Notes: generated by a model from the letters alone, not told the origin. Counted from the stretch's first letter, positions 52,480 to 62,733 are shown. The stretch: DNA of 64,000 nucleotides from Flavobacteriales bacterium (GCA_947447525.1 CANFJL010000001.1:496001-560000), one strand, 5' to 3'. Translations and numbers: made by a program.

Positions 52480-55254
52480 TTATAACTTTTCTAGTAAATA
52501 TTTACCAGTAGCGTTGTCCTTTTGCTTAATGAGGTCCTCGGGTGTTCCAGAAAATAAGAGATATCCTCCGTCATCTCCACCCGTTGGACCTAAATCAATA
52601 ATCCAATCGGCACATTTTATGACATCTATATTGTGTTCTACAACAATTATAGAATGGCCTTTTTGAATTAATGCATTGAAGGCAAGAAGCAATTTTTCAA
52701 TATCAAAAAAATGTAATCCTGTGGTCGGTTCATCAAATATGAATAAGGTTGGCGTTACATTTCCACCTTTTGAAAGAAAGGATGCCAGTTTTATCCGTTG
52801 CGCCTCACCGCCACTTAAGGTACTCGAAGATTGGCCGACTTTTAAATAGCCCAAACCAACATCAATCAAGGGCTTTATTTTTTCTGCAATCTTTTGCTCA
52901 ATTTTCTCTGTGCTTTCTTGAAAGAAATTATAAGCTTCTTCCAAATTCATTTCTAATAAATCATAGATGTTTATTCCTCTGTAGTAAACTTCTAAGGTTT
53001 CACTCTTATAGCGTTGACCTTTACAGTGATCACAATTTAATTCTACATCAGCCATAAACTGCATGCCTACAGTAATACTTCCTTCTCCCTCACATATCTC
53101 GCAGCGTCCACCATCAACATTAAAGCTAAAAAAACCAGGTTTGTATCCACGCATCTTCGCTAAGGCTTGTCTGGAGAACAATTCTCTAATATCATCGAAA
53201 GCTTTTACATACGTTATTGGATTACTTCTAGAGGATTTTCCTATAGGGTTTTGATCGATAAATTCAATAAATTGAATGCGTTTCACAGCGCCATCTATAC
53301 CATCAAACGGAATTTTTGCTTCACTGGTTAAGCCTAGTTGGGTACGTATGGCTGGATAAAGTATTTCCTTAATTAAAGTAGATTTTCCAGATCCAGATAC
53401 TCCAGTTACCACCACAAGTGAATGTAAGGGTATGGAAACATCAAGATTCTTTAAATTATTTTTTCTAGCACCTCGAAGTGTGAGTAAATTTTTAGAAGCG
53501 CGTCTCTTTGTGGGTACTTGAATAACTTTCTTTCCTAATAAGTAGTCCGCAGTTAAACTGTTTTTGGCTTTTGAGAGCTCTTTATATTTCCCTTCAAAAA
53601 CGACTTCTCCACCAAATTGTCCTGCAAATGGACCAATATCTAAAAGGAAATCAGCAGCTTTCATCATCTCCTCTTCATGTTCCACTACAATAACTGTATT
53701 TCCAGCCGCTTTAAGTTTTTGTAAAACGCCAATGAGTTTGGCTGTATCTTTTGGATGTAAACCAATAGAAGGCTCGTCCAGTACATAGATGGAACCTACT
53801 AAACTACTTCCTAGCGCTGTAGCTAGATTGATGCGTTGTGATTCTCCTCCTGAAAGTGTTGCAGAACTTCTGTTTAAAGTTAAGTATCCTAAACCAACAT
53901 CTTCCAAGAAGGAAAGTCGTTGTGTGATCTCCGGTAAGATTCGCTTGGTGATCACCAGGTCTGCTGCTGATAATTTTAGTTTTTTAAACCAAGCGTGTAT
54001 GGTTGAGATAGGCATTAATACACAATCTTGAATCGATAAGCCTTCAATTTTAACGTATGAAGCGTCACCTCTTAATCTAGTTCCTCTACATTCAGGGCAT
54101 TCTGTTTTCCCTCTGTAGCGTGAAAGCATAACGCGATATTGAATCTTATAAGTTTGACTTTCAAGGAATTTGAAGAAGTCATTTAAACCCATAAAGTAAC
54201 TATTGCCAGTCCATAACAATTGATATTCTACTTTGGTTAATTCTTTTATGGGGCGATGAATGGGAAAATTGAATTTTTTCGCGTTGTAGATCAGTGCATT
54301 TAGGTATTCACTCATTACCTCACCTTTCCAGGGTAATATGGCACCTTCAAAGATGCTTAAACTTCTGTTGGCAAAAACTAAATCTTCATCAATTCCCAAT
54401 ACTTTTCCATAGCCCTCGCAGGTTTTGCAAGCACCGTAAGGGTTGTTGAAGGTGAAAAAATGAATATTAGGCTCTTGAAACTCTATGTCGTCCAATTCAA
54501 ATTTATTACTGAACCAATGGTATTCATTAGATTCTAAAATCACTAAAGCACAAGATCCTTTTCCTTCTCCAAAAGCCAATTGAATGGAGTCCATGTAGCG
54601 GGAATCATTTTCGTCACTAGAAGGATCAACGATAAATCTATCTATTACTAAATAAGCAGATTTTAAGTCAATTTTTTTGGTGTCGACATCCGATAAATTT
54701 ATAAAATTATTATTTAAATAAAGTCTATTAAAACCCTGTTCAACAAGTGATTGAATTACTTTTTCAATTTCTTGATTCGGGTGATAATAAAGTGGACAAA
54801 CGAGGGCTATTTTTTCATCAAGTTTTCTCGATTTTAAGCTATGAAGCACATCTTGAGCACTGTGTTTTTTTACTTCAGCACCACTTTTGGGAGAATATGT
54901 TTTTCCTGTTCGTGCAAACAGCAATTTTAAATAGTCATAAATTTCTGTTGTAGTACCCACTGTAGATCGTGGGTTACTGGTAATTACTTTTTGTTGTATA
55001 GCAATAGAGGGCGCAATTCCTTTGATATAATCTGCTTCAGGTTTATTTAATTTTCCAAGAAATTGTCGTGCATAAGAAGACATACTTTCAATAAATCGGC
55101 GTTGTCCTTCTGCATAGATGGTGTCGAAAGCTAGGGATGATTTTCCGGATCCAGATACGCCTGTGATTACGGTTAGGTAGCCGTGAGTTATAGCGACATC
55201 AATATTTTTTAAGTTGTGGACGCGTGCGCCTTTTATTTCTATTTGTGTTTTCAC
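52480..55254 (-). CDS. uvrA: UvrABC excision repair protein UvrA
   Basis: 924 residues. Two ABC modules: Walker A GVSGSGKSSLAFDTIYAEG near 33-51 and GVSGSGKSTLIKEI in the second half, each with a LSGGE signature (ATLSGGESQRINLA; STLSGGEAQRIKLA) and DEPSIGLHP / DEPTTGLH Walker B regions. Zinc sites include CKTCEGYG, CPECRGTR, CEICEGEG and CDHCKGQR. RFIESMSSYARQFLGKLNKP is typical. It recognises bulky DNA damage with UvrB. The start is a GTG 4 nt after a -7 box. Confidence 0.97.
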   Translation of the reverse strand: MKTQIEIKGARVHNLKNIDVAITHGYLTVITGVSGSGKSSLAFDTIYAEGQRRFIESMSSYARQFLGKLNKPEADYIKGIAPSIAIQQKVITSNPRSTVGTTTEIYDYLKLLFARTGKTYSPKSGAEVKKHSAQDVLHSLKSRKLDEKIALVCPLYYHPNQEIEKVIQSLVEQGFNRLYLNNNFINLSDVDTKKIDLKSAYLVIDRFIVDPSSDENDSRYMDSIQLAFGEGKGSCALVILESNEYHWFSNKFELDDIEFQEPNIHFFTFNNPYGACKTCEGYGKVLGIDEDLVFANRSLSIFEGAILPWKGEVMSEYLNALIYNAKKFNFPIHRPIKELTKVEYQLLWTGNSYFMGLNDFFKFLESQTYKIQYRVMLSRYRGKTECPECRGTRLRGDASYVKIEGLSIQDCVLMPISTIHAWFKKLKLSAADLVITKRILPEITQRLSFLEDVGLGYLTLNRSSATLSGGESQRINLATALGSSLVGSIYVLDEPSIGLHPKDTAKLIGVLQKLKAAGNTVIVVEHEEEMMKAADFLLDIGPFAGQFGGEVVFEGKYKELSKAKNSLTADYLLGKKVIQVPTKRRASKNLLTLRGARKNNLKNLDVSIPLHSLVVVTGVSGSGKSTLIKEILYPAIRTQLGLTSEAKIPFDGIDGAVKRIQFIEFIDQNPIGKSSRSNPITYVKAFDDIRELFSRQALAKMRGYKPGFFSFNVDGGRCEICEGEGSITVGMQFMADVELNCDHCKGQRYKSETLEVYYRGINIYDLLEMNLEEAYNFFQESTEKIEQKIAEKIKPLIDVGLGYLKVGQSSSTLSGGEAQRIKLASFLSKGGNVTPTLFIFDEPTTGLHFFDIEKLLLAFNALIQKGHSIIVVEHNIDVIKCADWIIDLGPTGGDDGGYLLFSGTPEDLIKQKDNATGKYLLEKL

Positions 55255-55258
55255 TATG

Positions 55259-55266
55259 CAAATTTA
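55259..55266 (-). promoter_or_regulatory. -7 box candidate 4 nt before the uvrA GTG
   Basis: A perfect TAAATTTG on the minus strand is followed by CATA and then GTG. No -33 TTG was found. The geometry equals that at 43414 and 6840. Confidence 0.5.
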
Positions 55267-55333
55267 ACAGATGAAAGCAGAAGCTGTTCATAATCTAAAA
55301 AAATTCCTACTTTTAGACCATTAATTACTATTT

Positions 55334-57298
55334 ATGATTTCCTTTTCCGCTTTATTCCGAAAGAAAAATGTAGCCGATATTCTCAAGAAATTAGAGGCTG
55401 ATCAAATGAGTGATGCACATGTTTCCTTGGGAAAGCATTTGAAAGTTAGAGATTTAACTGCTTTTGGAATTGCCGCAATTATTGGAGCAGGAATTTTCAG
55501 TACCATTGGCAAAGCCAGTTACGAGGGTGGACCTGCAGTGATCTTTCTTTTTCTTTTTACAGCGCTTGCTTGTGGGTTTGCAGCCTTTGCATATGCTGAA
55601 TTTGCTTCCATGGTGCCTGTCTCTGGTAGTGCTTATACGTATTCTTATGTAGCATTTGGTGAAATAGTAGCATGGATTATTGGTTGGGCATTAATCATGG
55701 AGTATGCCATTGGGAATATTACGGTTGCGATTTCCTGGAGTGATTATTTTACTGATATGTTGGCCCAGACACATATCGGTTTCTTAGGAATTCATGGCAT
55801 TCATCTTCCAGATTGGATTCAAATGGATTATTTATCGGCTTCCAATGGTTATGAAAAAGCATTAACGCTAATGGAGGGTGGGAAATCTAAAGCAATGTTA
55901 GATGCTTCTGTCGGACAAGCTTATCAGGCATGGTTAACAGCACCAAAGTTTTTTGGTTTTCATATCATCTTTGATTTACCTGCTTTATTTATCATTGTTT
56001 TTATCACTTGGCTCGTTTATCGGGGAATAAAAGAAAGTCGCAATGCCTCTAACTTGATGGTTGTTGTTAAATTGGCCATCATTCTTTTAGTGATAGGGGT
56101 AGGTATTTTTTATCTTGACACTGAGAATTGGAATCCATTTGCTCCAAATGGAATAGGAGGTATTTTAAAAGGAGTTTCAGCAGTATTTTTTGCCTACATA
56201 GGTTTTGATGCTATTTCGACCACTGCGGAAGAATGTGAAAACCCGCAACGCGATTTGCCTCGTTCCATGATGTGGTCCATTATCATTTGCACGGTACTTT
56301 ATATTGCAATTTCTCTTGTGTTGACGGGTGTAGTTTCTTATAAGCAGTTAGCAGTAGGTGATCCATTGGCGCATGTTTTTAAGGTGCTAAACTTGAATCG
56401 TATGGCAGGAATTATTTCGATATCAGCTGTAATTGCCATGGCTTCAGTTCTTTTAGTTTTTCAAATGGGACAACCTAGAATCTGGATGAGTATGAGTCGC
56501 GATGGCTTATTACCTAAACGATTTTCTAAAGTACATCCTAAATATAAAACGCCTTCTTTTGCTACCATTGTTGTTGGCTTTGTCGTTGCTGTACCGGCCT
56601 TGTTTATGAATTTAACCATGGTCACAGATTTATGCAGTATTGGGACTTTGTTTGCATTCGTATTGGTTTGCGGTGGTGTCTTGGTGCTTCAAAACAAACC
56701 AGATATTCCACGCGGAAAGTTTAAAACGCCTTATGCCAATGGAAAGTACTTTATGCCCATATTTTTAGTGTTAACGGTGGCCCTATTATTTTCAAAATTC
56801 AAGCAAGAATCTTTGCATTTCATTCTTAATAAAGCGGATTTAAAATCCAATTCAGAGGTCTTAAGTGAATTAGCGCCAAAAGAATCTGCAGCCTTAAAGG
56901 CTTATTTGTTAGTTAATAAATCAAAAGAAATGAAGGCGGTTGGAAGTGATATTGACGCCTATTATGAAAAAAAAGAAATACCTGTATTGCATAAGGATAT
57001 GCAGTTTTTAAATAAACCAATTTCGTTTTATATGAAGTCGGGTTTTATGCATTTCGCTCATAAAATTCCAACTTGGATTTTTATAATTTTTACTTTGTTT
57101 ATTACTGTAATGGCAGTTTTGAAAAACCTATCATTGATACCTATTCTAGGTCTTTTAAGTTGTCTTTATATGATGAGTCAAATAGAATTAGACAATTGGA
57201 TTTATTTCTTCATTTGGCTTCTGATAGGACTAGGAATATACTTTTTGTACGGCCGTAAGCATTCACTTTTGAATAAAGAGCACCCATCATTGAATTAA
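55334..57298 (+). CDS. APC-family amino-acid permease
   Basis: 654 residues with 12 or more membrane segments. FGIAAIIGAGIFSTIGKASYEGGPA near 45-69 is the conserved first-helix motif, and FFAYIGFDAISTTAEECENPQRDLPRSMMWS near 290-320 is the helix 8 region of cationic/basic amino acid transporters (YfnA/CAT type). It is longer than the usual 460-500 residues because of a hydrophilic insertion (about 505-565) between the last membrane segments. It probably imports amino acids. Confidence 0.92.
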   Translation: MISFSALFRKKNVADILKKLEADQMSDAHVSLGKHLKVRDLTAFGIAAIIGAGIFSTIGKASYEGGPAVIFLFLFTALACGFAAFAYAEFASMVPVSGSAYTYSYVAFGEIVAWIIGWALIMEYAIGNITVAISWSDYFTDMLAQTHIGFLGIHGIHLPDWIQMDYLSASNGYEKALTLMEGGKSKAMLDASVGQAYQAWLTAPKFFGFHIIFDLPALFIIVFITWLVYRGIKESRNASNLMVVVKLAIILLVIGVGIFYLDTENWNPFAPNGIGGILKGVSAVFFAYIGFDAISTTAEECENPQRDLPRSMMWSIIICTVLYIAISLVLTGVVSYKQLAVGDPLAHVFKVLNLNRMAGIISISAVIAMASVLLVFQMGQPRIWMSMSRDGLLPKRFSKVHPKYKTPSFATIVVGFVVAVPALFMNLTMVTDLCSIGTLFAFVLVCGGVLVLQNKPDIPRGKFKTPYANGKYFMPIFLVLTVALLFSKFKQESLHFILNKADLKSNSEVLSELAPKESAALKAYLLVNKSKEMKAVGSDIDAYYEKKEIPVLHKDMQFLNKPISFYMKSGFMHFAHKIPTWIFIIFTLFITVMAVLKNLSLIPILGLLSCLYMMSQIELDNWIYFFIWLLIGLGIYFLYGRKHSLLNKEHPSLN

Positions 57299-57378
57299 TC
57301 TAGGTGCAATCTTAACAATTTTTTGTTTTTCAAGGCGATTCTCAAAACTATTAAAGGAAAATCCTCCTCAATTTTTGC

Positions 57379-57386
57379 TATCTTTG
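57379..57386 (+). promoter_or_regulatory. -7 box candidate for ffh
   Basis: A perfect TATCTTTG 19 nt before the ffh ATG. No -33 TTG at the right spacing. Confidence 0.45.
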
Positions 57387-57405
57387 TTAATCAAAGTTTA
57401 ATTGC

Positions 57406-58755
57406 ATGTTTGAAAATTTATCCGACAAATTTGAAAGGGCCTTTAAAGTATTAAAGGGTCAAGGTCAAATCACTGAAATTAATATAGCTGAATCCTTAAA
57501 AGAAGTACGCCGCGCCTTATTGGATGCCGATGTTAATTTTAATACCGCTAAAAGTTTTACCAATACGGTAAAGGAAAAAGCATTAGGAAGGGATGTTTTA
57601 AAGTCGGTATCTCCAGGTCAATTAATGATAAAAATTTGTCATGAGGAATTGATTGAATTGATGGGAGGTAATGAGGTTGAAATTAACATCAAGGCAAGCC
57701 CCTCAATAATTCTAATGGCCGGACTTCAAGGTTCGGGAAAAACCACCTTCACAGGTAAATTAGGAAATTATTTAAAAGCAAAAAAGAATAAAAAAGTCCT
57801 TTTAGTGGCTTGTGATGTTTATCGTCCTGCTGCGATAGACCAACTTCATGTTCTCGGTGAGCAATTAAATATTGAAGTCTTTTCGAATAAAGAGGAAAAA
57901 AATCCAGTTAAAATAGCCTTGTCTGCAGTTCAATATGCTAAAAGCAATGGATTCCAGGTAGTTCTTATTGATACTGCTGGCCGTTTGGCTGTTGATGAGC
58001 AGATGATGGATGAGATTGCTGCTGTGAAGGAAGCAATTCAACCCCATGAAACCCTTTTTGTAGTTGATGCTATGACCGGGCAAGATGCTGTGAATACAGC
58101 GAAGGCCTTTGATGAACGGATTAATTTTGATGGTGTCATCCTAACGAAATTAGACGGGGACACTCGAGGTGGAGCTGCATTAACCATAAAAGCTGTTGTA
58201 AATAAACCGATCAAGTTTGTTGGAACAGGCGAAAAAATGGACGCTTTGGATGTGTTTTATCCATCCAGAATGGCGGATAGAATCCTAGGAATGGGTGATG
58301 TGGTTTCTTTAGTGGAACGTGCTCAAGAGCAGTTCGATGAAGAAGAAGCGCGCAAACTTCAGAAGAAAATCATGAAAGATCAGTTTGATTTTAATGATTT
58401 TTTAGCACAATTACAGCAAATTAAAAAAATGGGAAATGTCAAAGATTTGATGGGTATGATTCCAGGAATGGGAAAAGCCATGAAAGATGTTGATGTTCCG
58501 GAGGATGCATTTAAAGGAATTGAAGCCATGATATTGTCAATGACTCCAAAAGAGCGCGCCAATCCAGGTTTAATGAATGTTTCTCGTAAAACGAGAATTG
58601 CGAAGGGAAGTGGTACTAATATTATGGAAGTGAATAAATTAATGAAGCAATTTGAGGATATGAAGAAAATGATGAAGATGATGAGTAATCCTCGAAATAT
58701 GGCCGGAATGATGAGTCAAATGAAAAATATGCGTGGCGGTATGCCTGGAATGTAA
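57406..58755 (+). CDS. ffh: Signal recognition particle protein Ffh
   Basis: 449 residues. N-terminal helical bundle, then the GTPase G domain with AGLQGSGKTTFTGKL near 105-119, DVYRPAAIDQL near 143-153, DTAGRL near 189-194 and TKLDGDTRGGAAL. The C-terminal M domain is rich in Met (MMKMMSNPRNMAGMMSQMKN) and binds 4.5S RNA and signal sequences. It targets nascent membrane proteins to FtsY. The S2P-like gene follows after 2 nt. Confidence 0.97.
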   Translation: MFENLSDKFERAFKVLKGQGQITEINIAESLKEVRRALLDADVNFNTAKSFTNTVKEKALGRDVLKSVSPGQLMIKICHEELIELMGGNEVEINIKASPSIILMAGLQGSGKTTFTGKLGNYLKAKKNKKVLLVACDVYRPAAIDQLHVLGEQLNIEVFSNKEEKNPVKIALSAVQYAKSNGFQVVLIDTAGRLAVDEQMMDEIAAVKEAIQPHETLFVVDAMTGQDAVNTAKAFDERINFDGVILTKLDGDTRGGAALTIKAVVNKPIKFVGTGEKMDALDVFYPSRMADRILGMGDVVSLVERAQEQFDEEEARKLQKKIMKDQFDFNDFLAQLQQIKKMGNVKDLMGMIPGMGKAMKDVDVPEDAFKGIEAMILSMTPKERANPGLMNVSRKTRIAKGSGTNIMEVNKLMKQFEDMKKMMKMMSNPRNMAGMMSQMKNMRGGMPGM

Positions 58756-58757
58756 GT

Positions 58758-59699
58758 ATGGAAAATAATTATGATCTGTATCCAGAAAAACCTGTTCTTG
58801 TAAAGGAGAAAGTCAAAAGTAATTGGGGCTTGACTCTATTTTCGATTATAATTTTTATTGCTTCCTTTTTAATATTTTTTACCAATCAGATTAATTTTGT
58901 TTTCTTTCTAATTTTTGTGCTTTTCTTTCATGAAATCGGACATTTTCTTTTCATGAAAAAATTCAAATATGAGAATGTTCGCATGCTCTTTATTCCATTA
59001 ATGGGAGCCTTTGTTCAAGGTTCTAAAGAAAAGTATTCGCAGCGTGAAAGTTTATTAGTAGTGCTTGCTGGACCTATTCCAGGTGTTGTTGTTGGTTGCA
59101 TTACCATCGTTATTGCCTCTCACTATCAATTGCAATGGGTATTGACATTAAGTTTTATTTTCCTCTTTCTCAATACCATTAATCTATTGCCTATTGATCC
59201 CTTGGATGGTGGACAGTTATTTAAACTCTTGGTGCACCGCCAACGTGATTTTTTTATGATGTTATTTGCTTTAGGCTCGTCCTTGTTAATGATTATTGTC
59301 GGTTTACTTTTAAACGATTGGCTCGTAATTATTTTCGGTTTCTTCATGGGGATTCGTGTGAGAGGGATGCAACAAAATTATCAATTGCGAAAAGAGCTTG
59401 AGGAATTAGAAGTTAATTATTTCTCCACTTATGATGAATTGAGCAATAGGGATTATGCGAAAATCAAAGACTTATTGATGGAGCGCAATAAAACTTTACG
59501 CAAATATGCCTCGATCTCCGAAGACGATATAAGCCAACTTATAGCATCTCATGTGAATGGCCTGCTTATTGCTCCAATCATTAAAGATGCAACTTGGCGC
59601 ATGAAAATATTATTGATATGTTTTTGGGTTTTTGCTTTTATTGTTCCTTTCCTACTATTCTTAAACTTAGATTTTAATTGGTATTTTGAAAATATTTAA
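58758..59699 (+). CDS. Site-2 protease family (M50) membrane protein
   Basis: 313 residues with about six hydrophobic segments. Zinc motif FFHEIGHFLF near 54-63 (HExxH) and the third ligand in LLPIDPLDGGQLFKLL near 140-155. These are the marks of M50 intramembrane metalloproteases. A soluble helical region (about 205-275) interrupts the membrane part. The substrate is unknown; it might be an anti-sigma factor or signal peptide remnant. Co-transcribed with ffh. Confidence 0.88.
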   Translation: MENNYDLYPEKPVLVKEKVKSNWGLTLFSIIIFIASFLIFFTNQINFVFFLIFVLFFHEIGHFLFMKKFKYENVRMLFIPLMGAFVQGSKEKYSQRESLLVVLAGPIPGVVVGCITIVIASHYQLQWVLTLSFIFLFLNTINLLPIDPLDGGQLFKLLVHRQRDFFMMLFALGSSLLMIIVGLLLNDWLVIIFGFFMGIRVRGMQQNYQLRKELEELEVNYFSTYDELSNRDYAKIKDLLMERNKTLRKYASISEDDISQLIASHVNGLLIAPIIKDATWRMKILLICFWVFAFIVPFLLFLNLDFNWYFENI

Positions 59700-60393
59700 A
59701 TTACTGTTCTTATTGTTATGTCTGGGCGCTTCATCTTTTTCGAAGGCTCAATGCGACAGAGTATTAGTGCAAGGTAGGGTCATTGATTCGCTGCGTCCAC
59801 AGTCCTTTTATAATTTAATGGTTATTAATAAGTCTTTTGGAAAAGGCATCTTTGGTCAACCAGACGGACGCTTTAGTATTGTTGCCAATCCCAATGATAT
59901 CATCGCTCTTTCTACAAAAGGATATCCAATTTATCAGTTCGTTGCCACGCCAGACTCCAATTGTCAATGCCATGTCTTAGCCTATATTGAAGGATTGCCC
60001 CAAGAAATTCAAGAAGTTATTATTCGTCCTCTGAAAACCTTGGAACAAATCAAAGAAGAACGGGCTTCACTTGCTATGAGAGAAACTAAATTAGTTTCGG
60101 GTATCAATATACTGCAAAGTCCAATTACGGCTTTATATCAAGCTTTTTCTAAGAAGGAACAAAATAAAAGATGGATTGCAGAACAAGAATATAAGGACAA
60201 TCAACGCAAGGTGGTTCAAGAATTACTTCGACTCTATGTTGCATTCGATATCATTAATCTATCTGAAGAAGAGTTTGATGATTTCATTTCTTTTTTAAAC
60301 ATAGATTCTGATTTCCTTAAAACGGCGACTGAAATGGAGCTTATCGTTTATATAAAGGATAAGTACGATCATTTCAAAAACTACAAGGAATAG
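59686..60393 (+). CDS. Exported protein with carboxypeptidase-regulatory-like domain
   Basis: 235 residues. The start is a TTG inside the end of the M50 gene (14-nt overlap). A signal peptide (MKIFKLLFLLLCLGASSFSKA) precedes a CarboxypepD_reg-like domain (VLVQGRVIDSLRPQSFYNLMVI, QPDGRFSIVANPNDIIALST), then EVIIRPL and a helical C-terminal part with KEERASLAMRETK. It has the same general layout as the protein at 16813-17451 but little close similarity. Function unknown. Confidence 0.65.
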   Translation: MKIFKLLFLLLCLGASSFSKAQCDRVLVQGRVIDSLRPQSFYNLMVINKSFGKGIFGQPDGRFSIVANPNDIIALSTKGYPIYQFVATPDSNCQCHVLAYIEGLPQEIQEVIIRPLKTLEQIKEERASLAMRETKLVSGINILQSPITALYQAFSKKEQNKRWIAEQEYKDNQRKVVQELLRLYVAFDIINLSEEEFDDFISFLNIDSDFLKTATEMELIVYIKDKYDHFKNYKE

Positions 60394-60395
60394 TA

Positions 60396-61565
60396 TTATT
60401 TTTCGCTGATCTTTTTATGCAAACGGGCAATGATCTCCGTCCATTGATATTGATTCTTGATGAAAACTTTAGCGTCTTCTTGAATCTTTTTATAGTTGTT
60501 TTCATCTGCCAATAACCAATCAACGCCCTCTTTTATTTCATGAATTTGGTCAGCTACCCAAAGGTGTTCTTGATGTTTCCCTTGAATCGCATTATTCACT
60601 AATGAACTTGTAATACATGGAATCCCTAAAGCCATGGCTTCCAAAATTTTATTCTGCATTCCAGTTCCTATCTGCATAGGCGCTAAAAATATTTTTCCTT
60701 GCAGATAAGCAGTTCTTATATCAGTCACACCTGCTAGAAGGGTGCAATTTTTTACATTATTTATTTTCGCAGCAAGTTGCTTAGATGGTTTTGCACCTGC
60801 AACGAGTAATGTTTTATCCGGATACATTGGAAGAATATTATCCAGAATATAATGTACAGCGTCAATATTTGGAGGATAACTTAAATTGCCGACAAAAACA
60901 AAATCAAATTTTTGATTAATATCTAAATTTTCAAAGAAAGCAGCGTCAATACCATTGGGTAATACCAGCATCTGTTTTTGGTCCGGATGTGCAATGTAAT
61001 TTTGGTCTTGCGCACTGATTATGGTTTGAAATTCAAAATAACTAAATACCCTCCGTTCATATTCTTTCAAGCGTTGAGCTTCCATGCTGATTGCTATCCG
61101 TGTGAATAAATTGACTTTCTGAATACGCCGTTCCATTCCTTTAGAAAGTGCATCCATATAATCTAATGTTTTTGGACAATCGTGGTAGTTTTTGACATAT
61201 TCTGCTGGACGAATTAATTGGCAAAAAATATGATCAGGTTTAATTTTATCTAAAAGTAATTCAATTTGTTTTTTGTATTTCCTTGAAGTGAAATAATTAA
61301 TTTGGAACGGCTTACTATTAAAGAAACCAAGAAATAAACGAAAAATCCGAGCGCTTTGATTCAAGGTGAAATCGTGAATTTCTTTAGTGTATGGGCTCAG
61401 TGCTGCTTTTTGGTCGAGGCTAATGTCATTTTCATCTAAAGCAATGAGGTAGATCTCATAATATTCCGACAGACCTTTTATAAGATAATAAGCGCGTAAT
61501 TTATCTCCTTTTTCTAAAGGAAAAGGGAAGCGTGATGTAATAAAGATCAGCTTTTGCTTAGTCAT
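60396..61565 (-). CDS. Glycosyltransferase (GT4-like)
   Basis: 389 residues. Two Rossmann-like halves: N-terminal FITSRFPFPLEKGDKLRAYYLIKGL near 8-32, then in the C-terminal half FVFVGNLSYPPNIDAVHYIL near 223-242, LLVAGAKPS and the donor-site APMQIGTGMQNKILEAMALGIPCIT near 298-322 (E-x-x-x-x-x-x-E type). It is similar in layout to the next gene and probably acts on LPS or exopolysaccharide. It overlaps the upstream glycosyltransferase gene by 8 nt. Confidence 0.88.
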   Translation of the reverse strand: MTKQKLIFITSRFPFPLEKGDKLRAYYLIKGLSEYYEIYLIALDENDISLDQKAALSPYTKEIHDFTLNQSARIFRLFLGFFNSKPFQINYFTSRKYKKQIELLLDKIKPDHIFCQLIRPAEYVKNYHDCPKTLDYMDALSKGMERRIQKVNLFTRIAISMEAQRLKEYERRVFSYFEFQTIISAQDQNYIAHPDQKQMLVLPNGIDAAFFENLDINQKFDFVFVGNLSYPPNIDAVHYILDNILPMYPDKTLLVAGAKPSKQLAAKINNVKNCTLLAGVTDIRTAYLQGKIFLAPMQIGTGMQNKILEAMALGIPCITSSLVNNAIQGKHQEHLWVADQIHEIKEGVDWLLADENNYKKIQEDAKVFIKNQYQWTEIIARLHKKISEK

Positions 61566-62733
61566 GAAAAATCTTTTTTAAAGCGGCTAAGCCCTGCTCA
61601 TTTGAAAATTTCGCTGCAATCAATTCAAAACCTTTGGTGCCAATTATTTTTGCTTTTTCAGGATCATTTAATACTTCTTGAATATTTTGAATAGCATTTT
61701 CTGCTGTTGTGAAAAAGGTGAAATCTTTTGTAAATCCTATGCCTTCGGCTGCTTTTTCACTTAGTACAAAAGGAACGCCGTGAGAAAGCACTTCCAATAC
61801 TTTGATTTTGATACCACTTCCCGAAAGAAGAGGTGCTACAAAGAGACCTTTGGTTCGAATAAATTGACTGAGATCTTCGACAAATCCATGAAGAACGATA
61901 CCCTCTATGTTTTTGATTGCGTTTAATTGTCCTTTTTCCATTCCTGCGACATGGAAGGTAAGTTTATTATTTTGACGCTTTAATGGAACGAATACATTTT
62001 TAACAAACCATTTTACACCTTCTACATTTGGTTTCCAATCCATATTTCCAATAAAGAACAAACTATTCTCTTGATAGGTAAACGATTCCAATTGTTGCTT
62101 TTGAACGATTGGAATTAAAGTACTTTCTACTTCAGAATTCTGTTTGAAATATGCTTCGTCAACTGGAGATAGGGGTAATAGTTGATCGATTGATGACATG
62201 AGTTTTAATTCATAAGCTTTGACTTGCTTGGCAATCCTTGCAAAATAAATTTTCTTGAGTAAGTTATTACTTTGTTCGCCTAATTCTTTCCAAATTTGAT
62301 GTTCAACATTATGACATCTATAATAGATTTTTAAGGAGAATCGTTGTTTAATTTCTTCTAAATAGGCGGTCGAATATAGTCCATCTAATATTAAAACATC
62401 GTATGCAGAACTGCTTAATTTATCATGTAAAGCACGCAATAAATTTCTTTTTCTATAGCGTTCTATTGGATATGCTTTTGAGCTGAAGAAATAGCGCAGC
62501 AGTTCTAAAAATTTAGGTTGCGTTTCCAAAGTGATGGCTTCCATAGAAAGATTGTTTTGCCATGAAATAGGAAATTTTTGCTTATCAAATGGATGTTTTT
62601 TAGTGCTGTAACACAGATAATCGATGGTGTTGTTTTCGAGGGATATTAATTGTTCCATCAAACGCGCAATGGCATTAGTACCTCCATCAATTTGAGGATA
62701 AGCTGGTTTTTGACTAAGATATAGTATGCGCAT
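61558..62733 (-). CDS. Glycosyltransferase (GT4-like)
   Basis: 391 residues. N-terminal YLSQKPAYPQIDGGTNAIARLMEQL, then YYRCHNVEHQIWKEL near 137-151, FFIGNMDWKPNVEGVKWFVKNV, and APLLSGSGIKIKVLEVLSHGVPFVLS near 296-321. It is clearly related in layout to the gene that follows it. Its first codons overlap the end of the LptF/LptG gene by 20 nt. The three genes form a minus-strand operon for envelope glycan assembly or export. Confidence 0.88.
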   Translation of the reverse strand: MRILYLSQKPAYPQIDGGTNAIARLMEQLISLENNTIDYLCYSTKKHPFDKQKFPISWQNNLSMEAITLETQPKFLELLRYFFSSKAYPIERYRKRNLLRALHDKLSSSAYDVLILDGLYSTAYLEEIKQRFSLKIYYRCHNVEHQIWKELGEQSNNLLKKIYFARIAKQVKAYELKLMSSIDQLLPLSPVDEAYFKQNSEVESTLIPIVQKQQLESFTYQENSLFFIGNMDWKPNVEGVKWFVKNVFVPLKRQNNKLTFHVAGMEKGQLNAIKNIEGIVLHGFVEDLSQFIRTKGLFVAPLLSGSGIKIKVLEVLSHGVPFVLSEKAAEGIGFTKDFTFFTTAENAIQNIQEVLNDPEKAKIIGTKGFELIAAKFSNEQGLAALKKIFHD

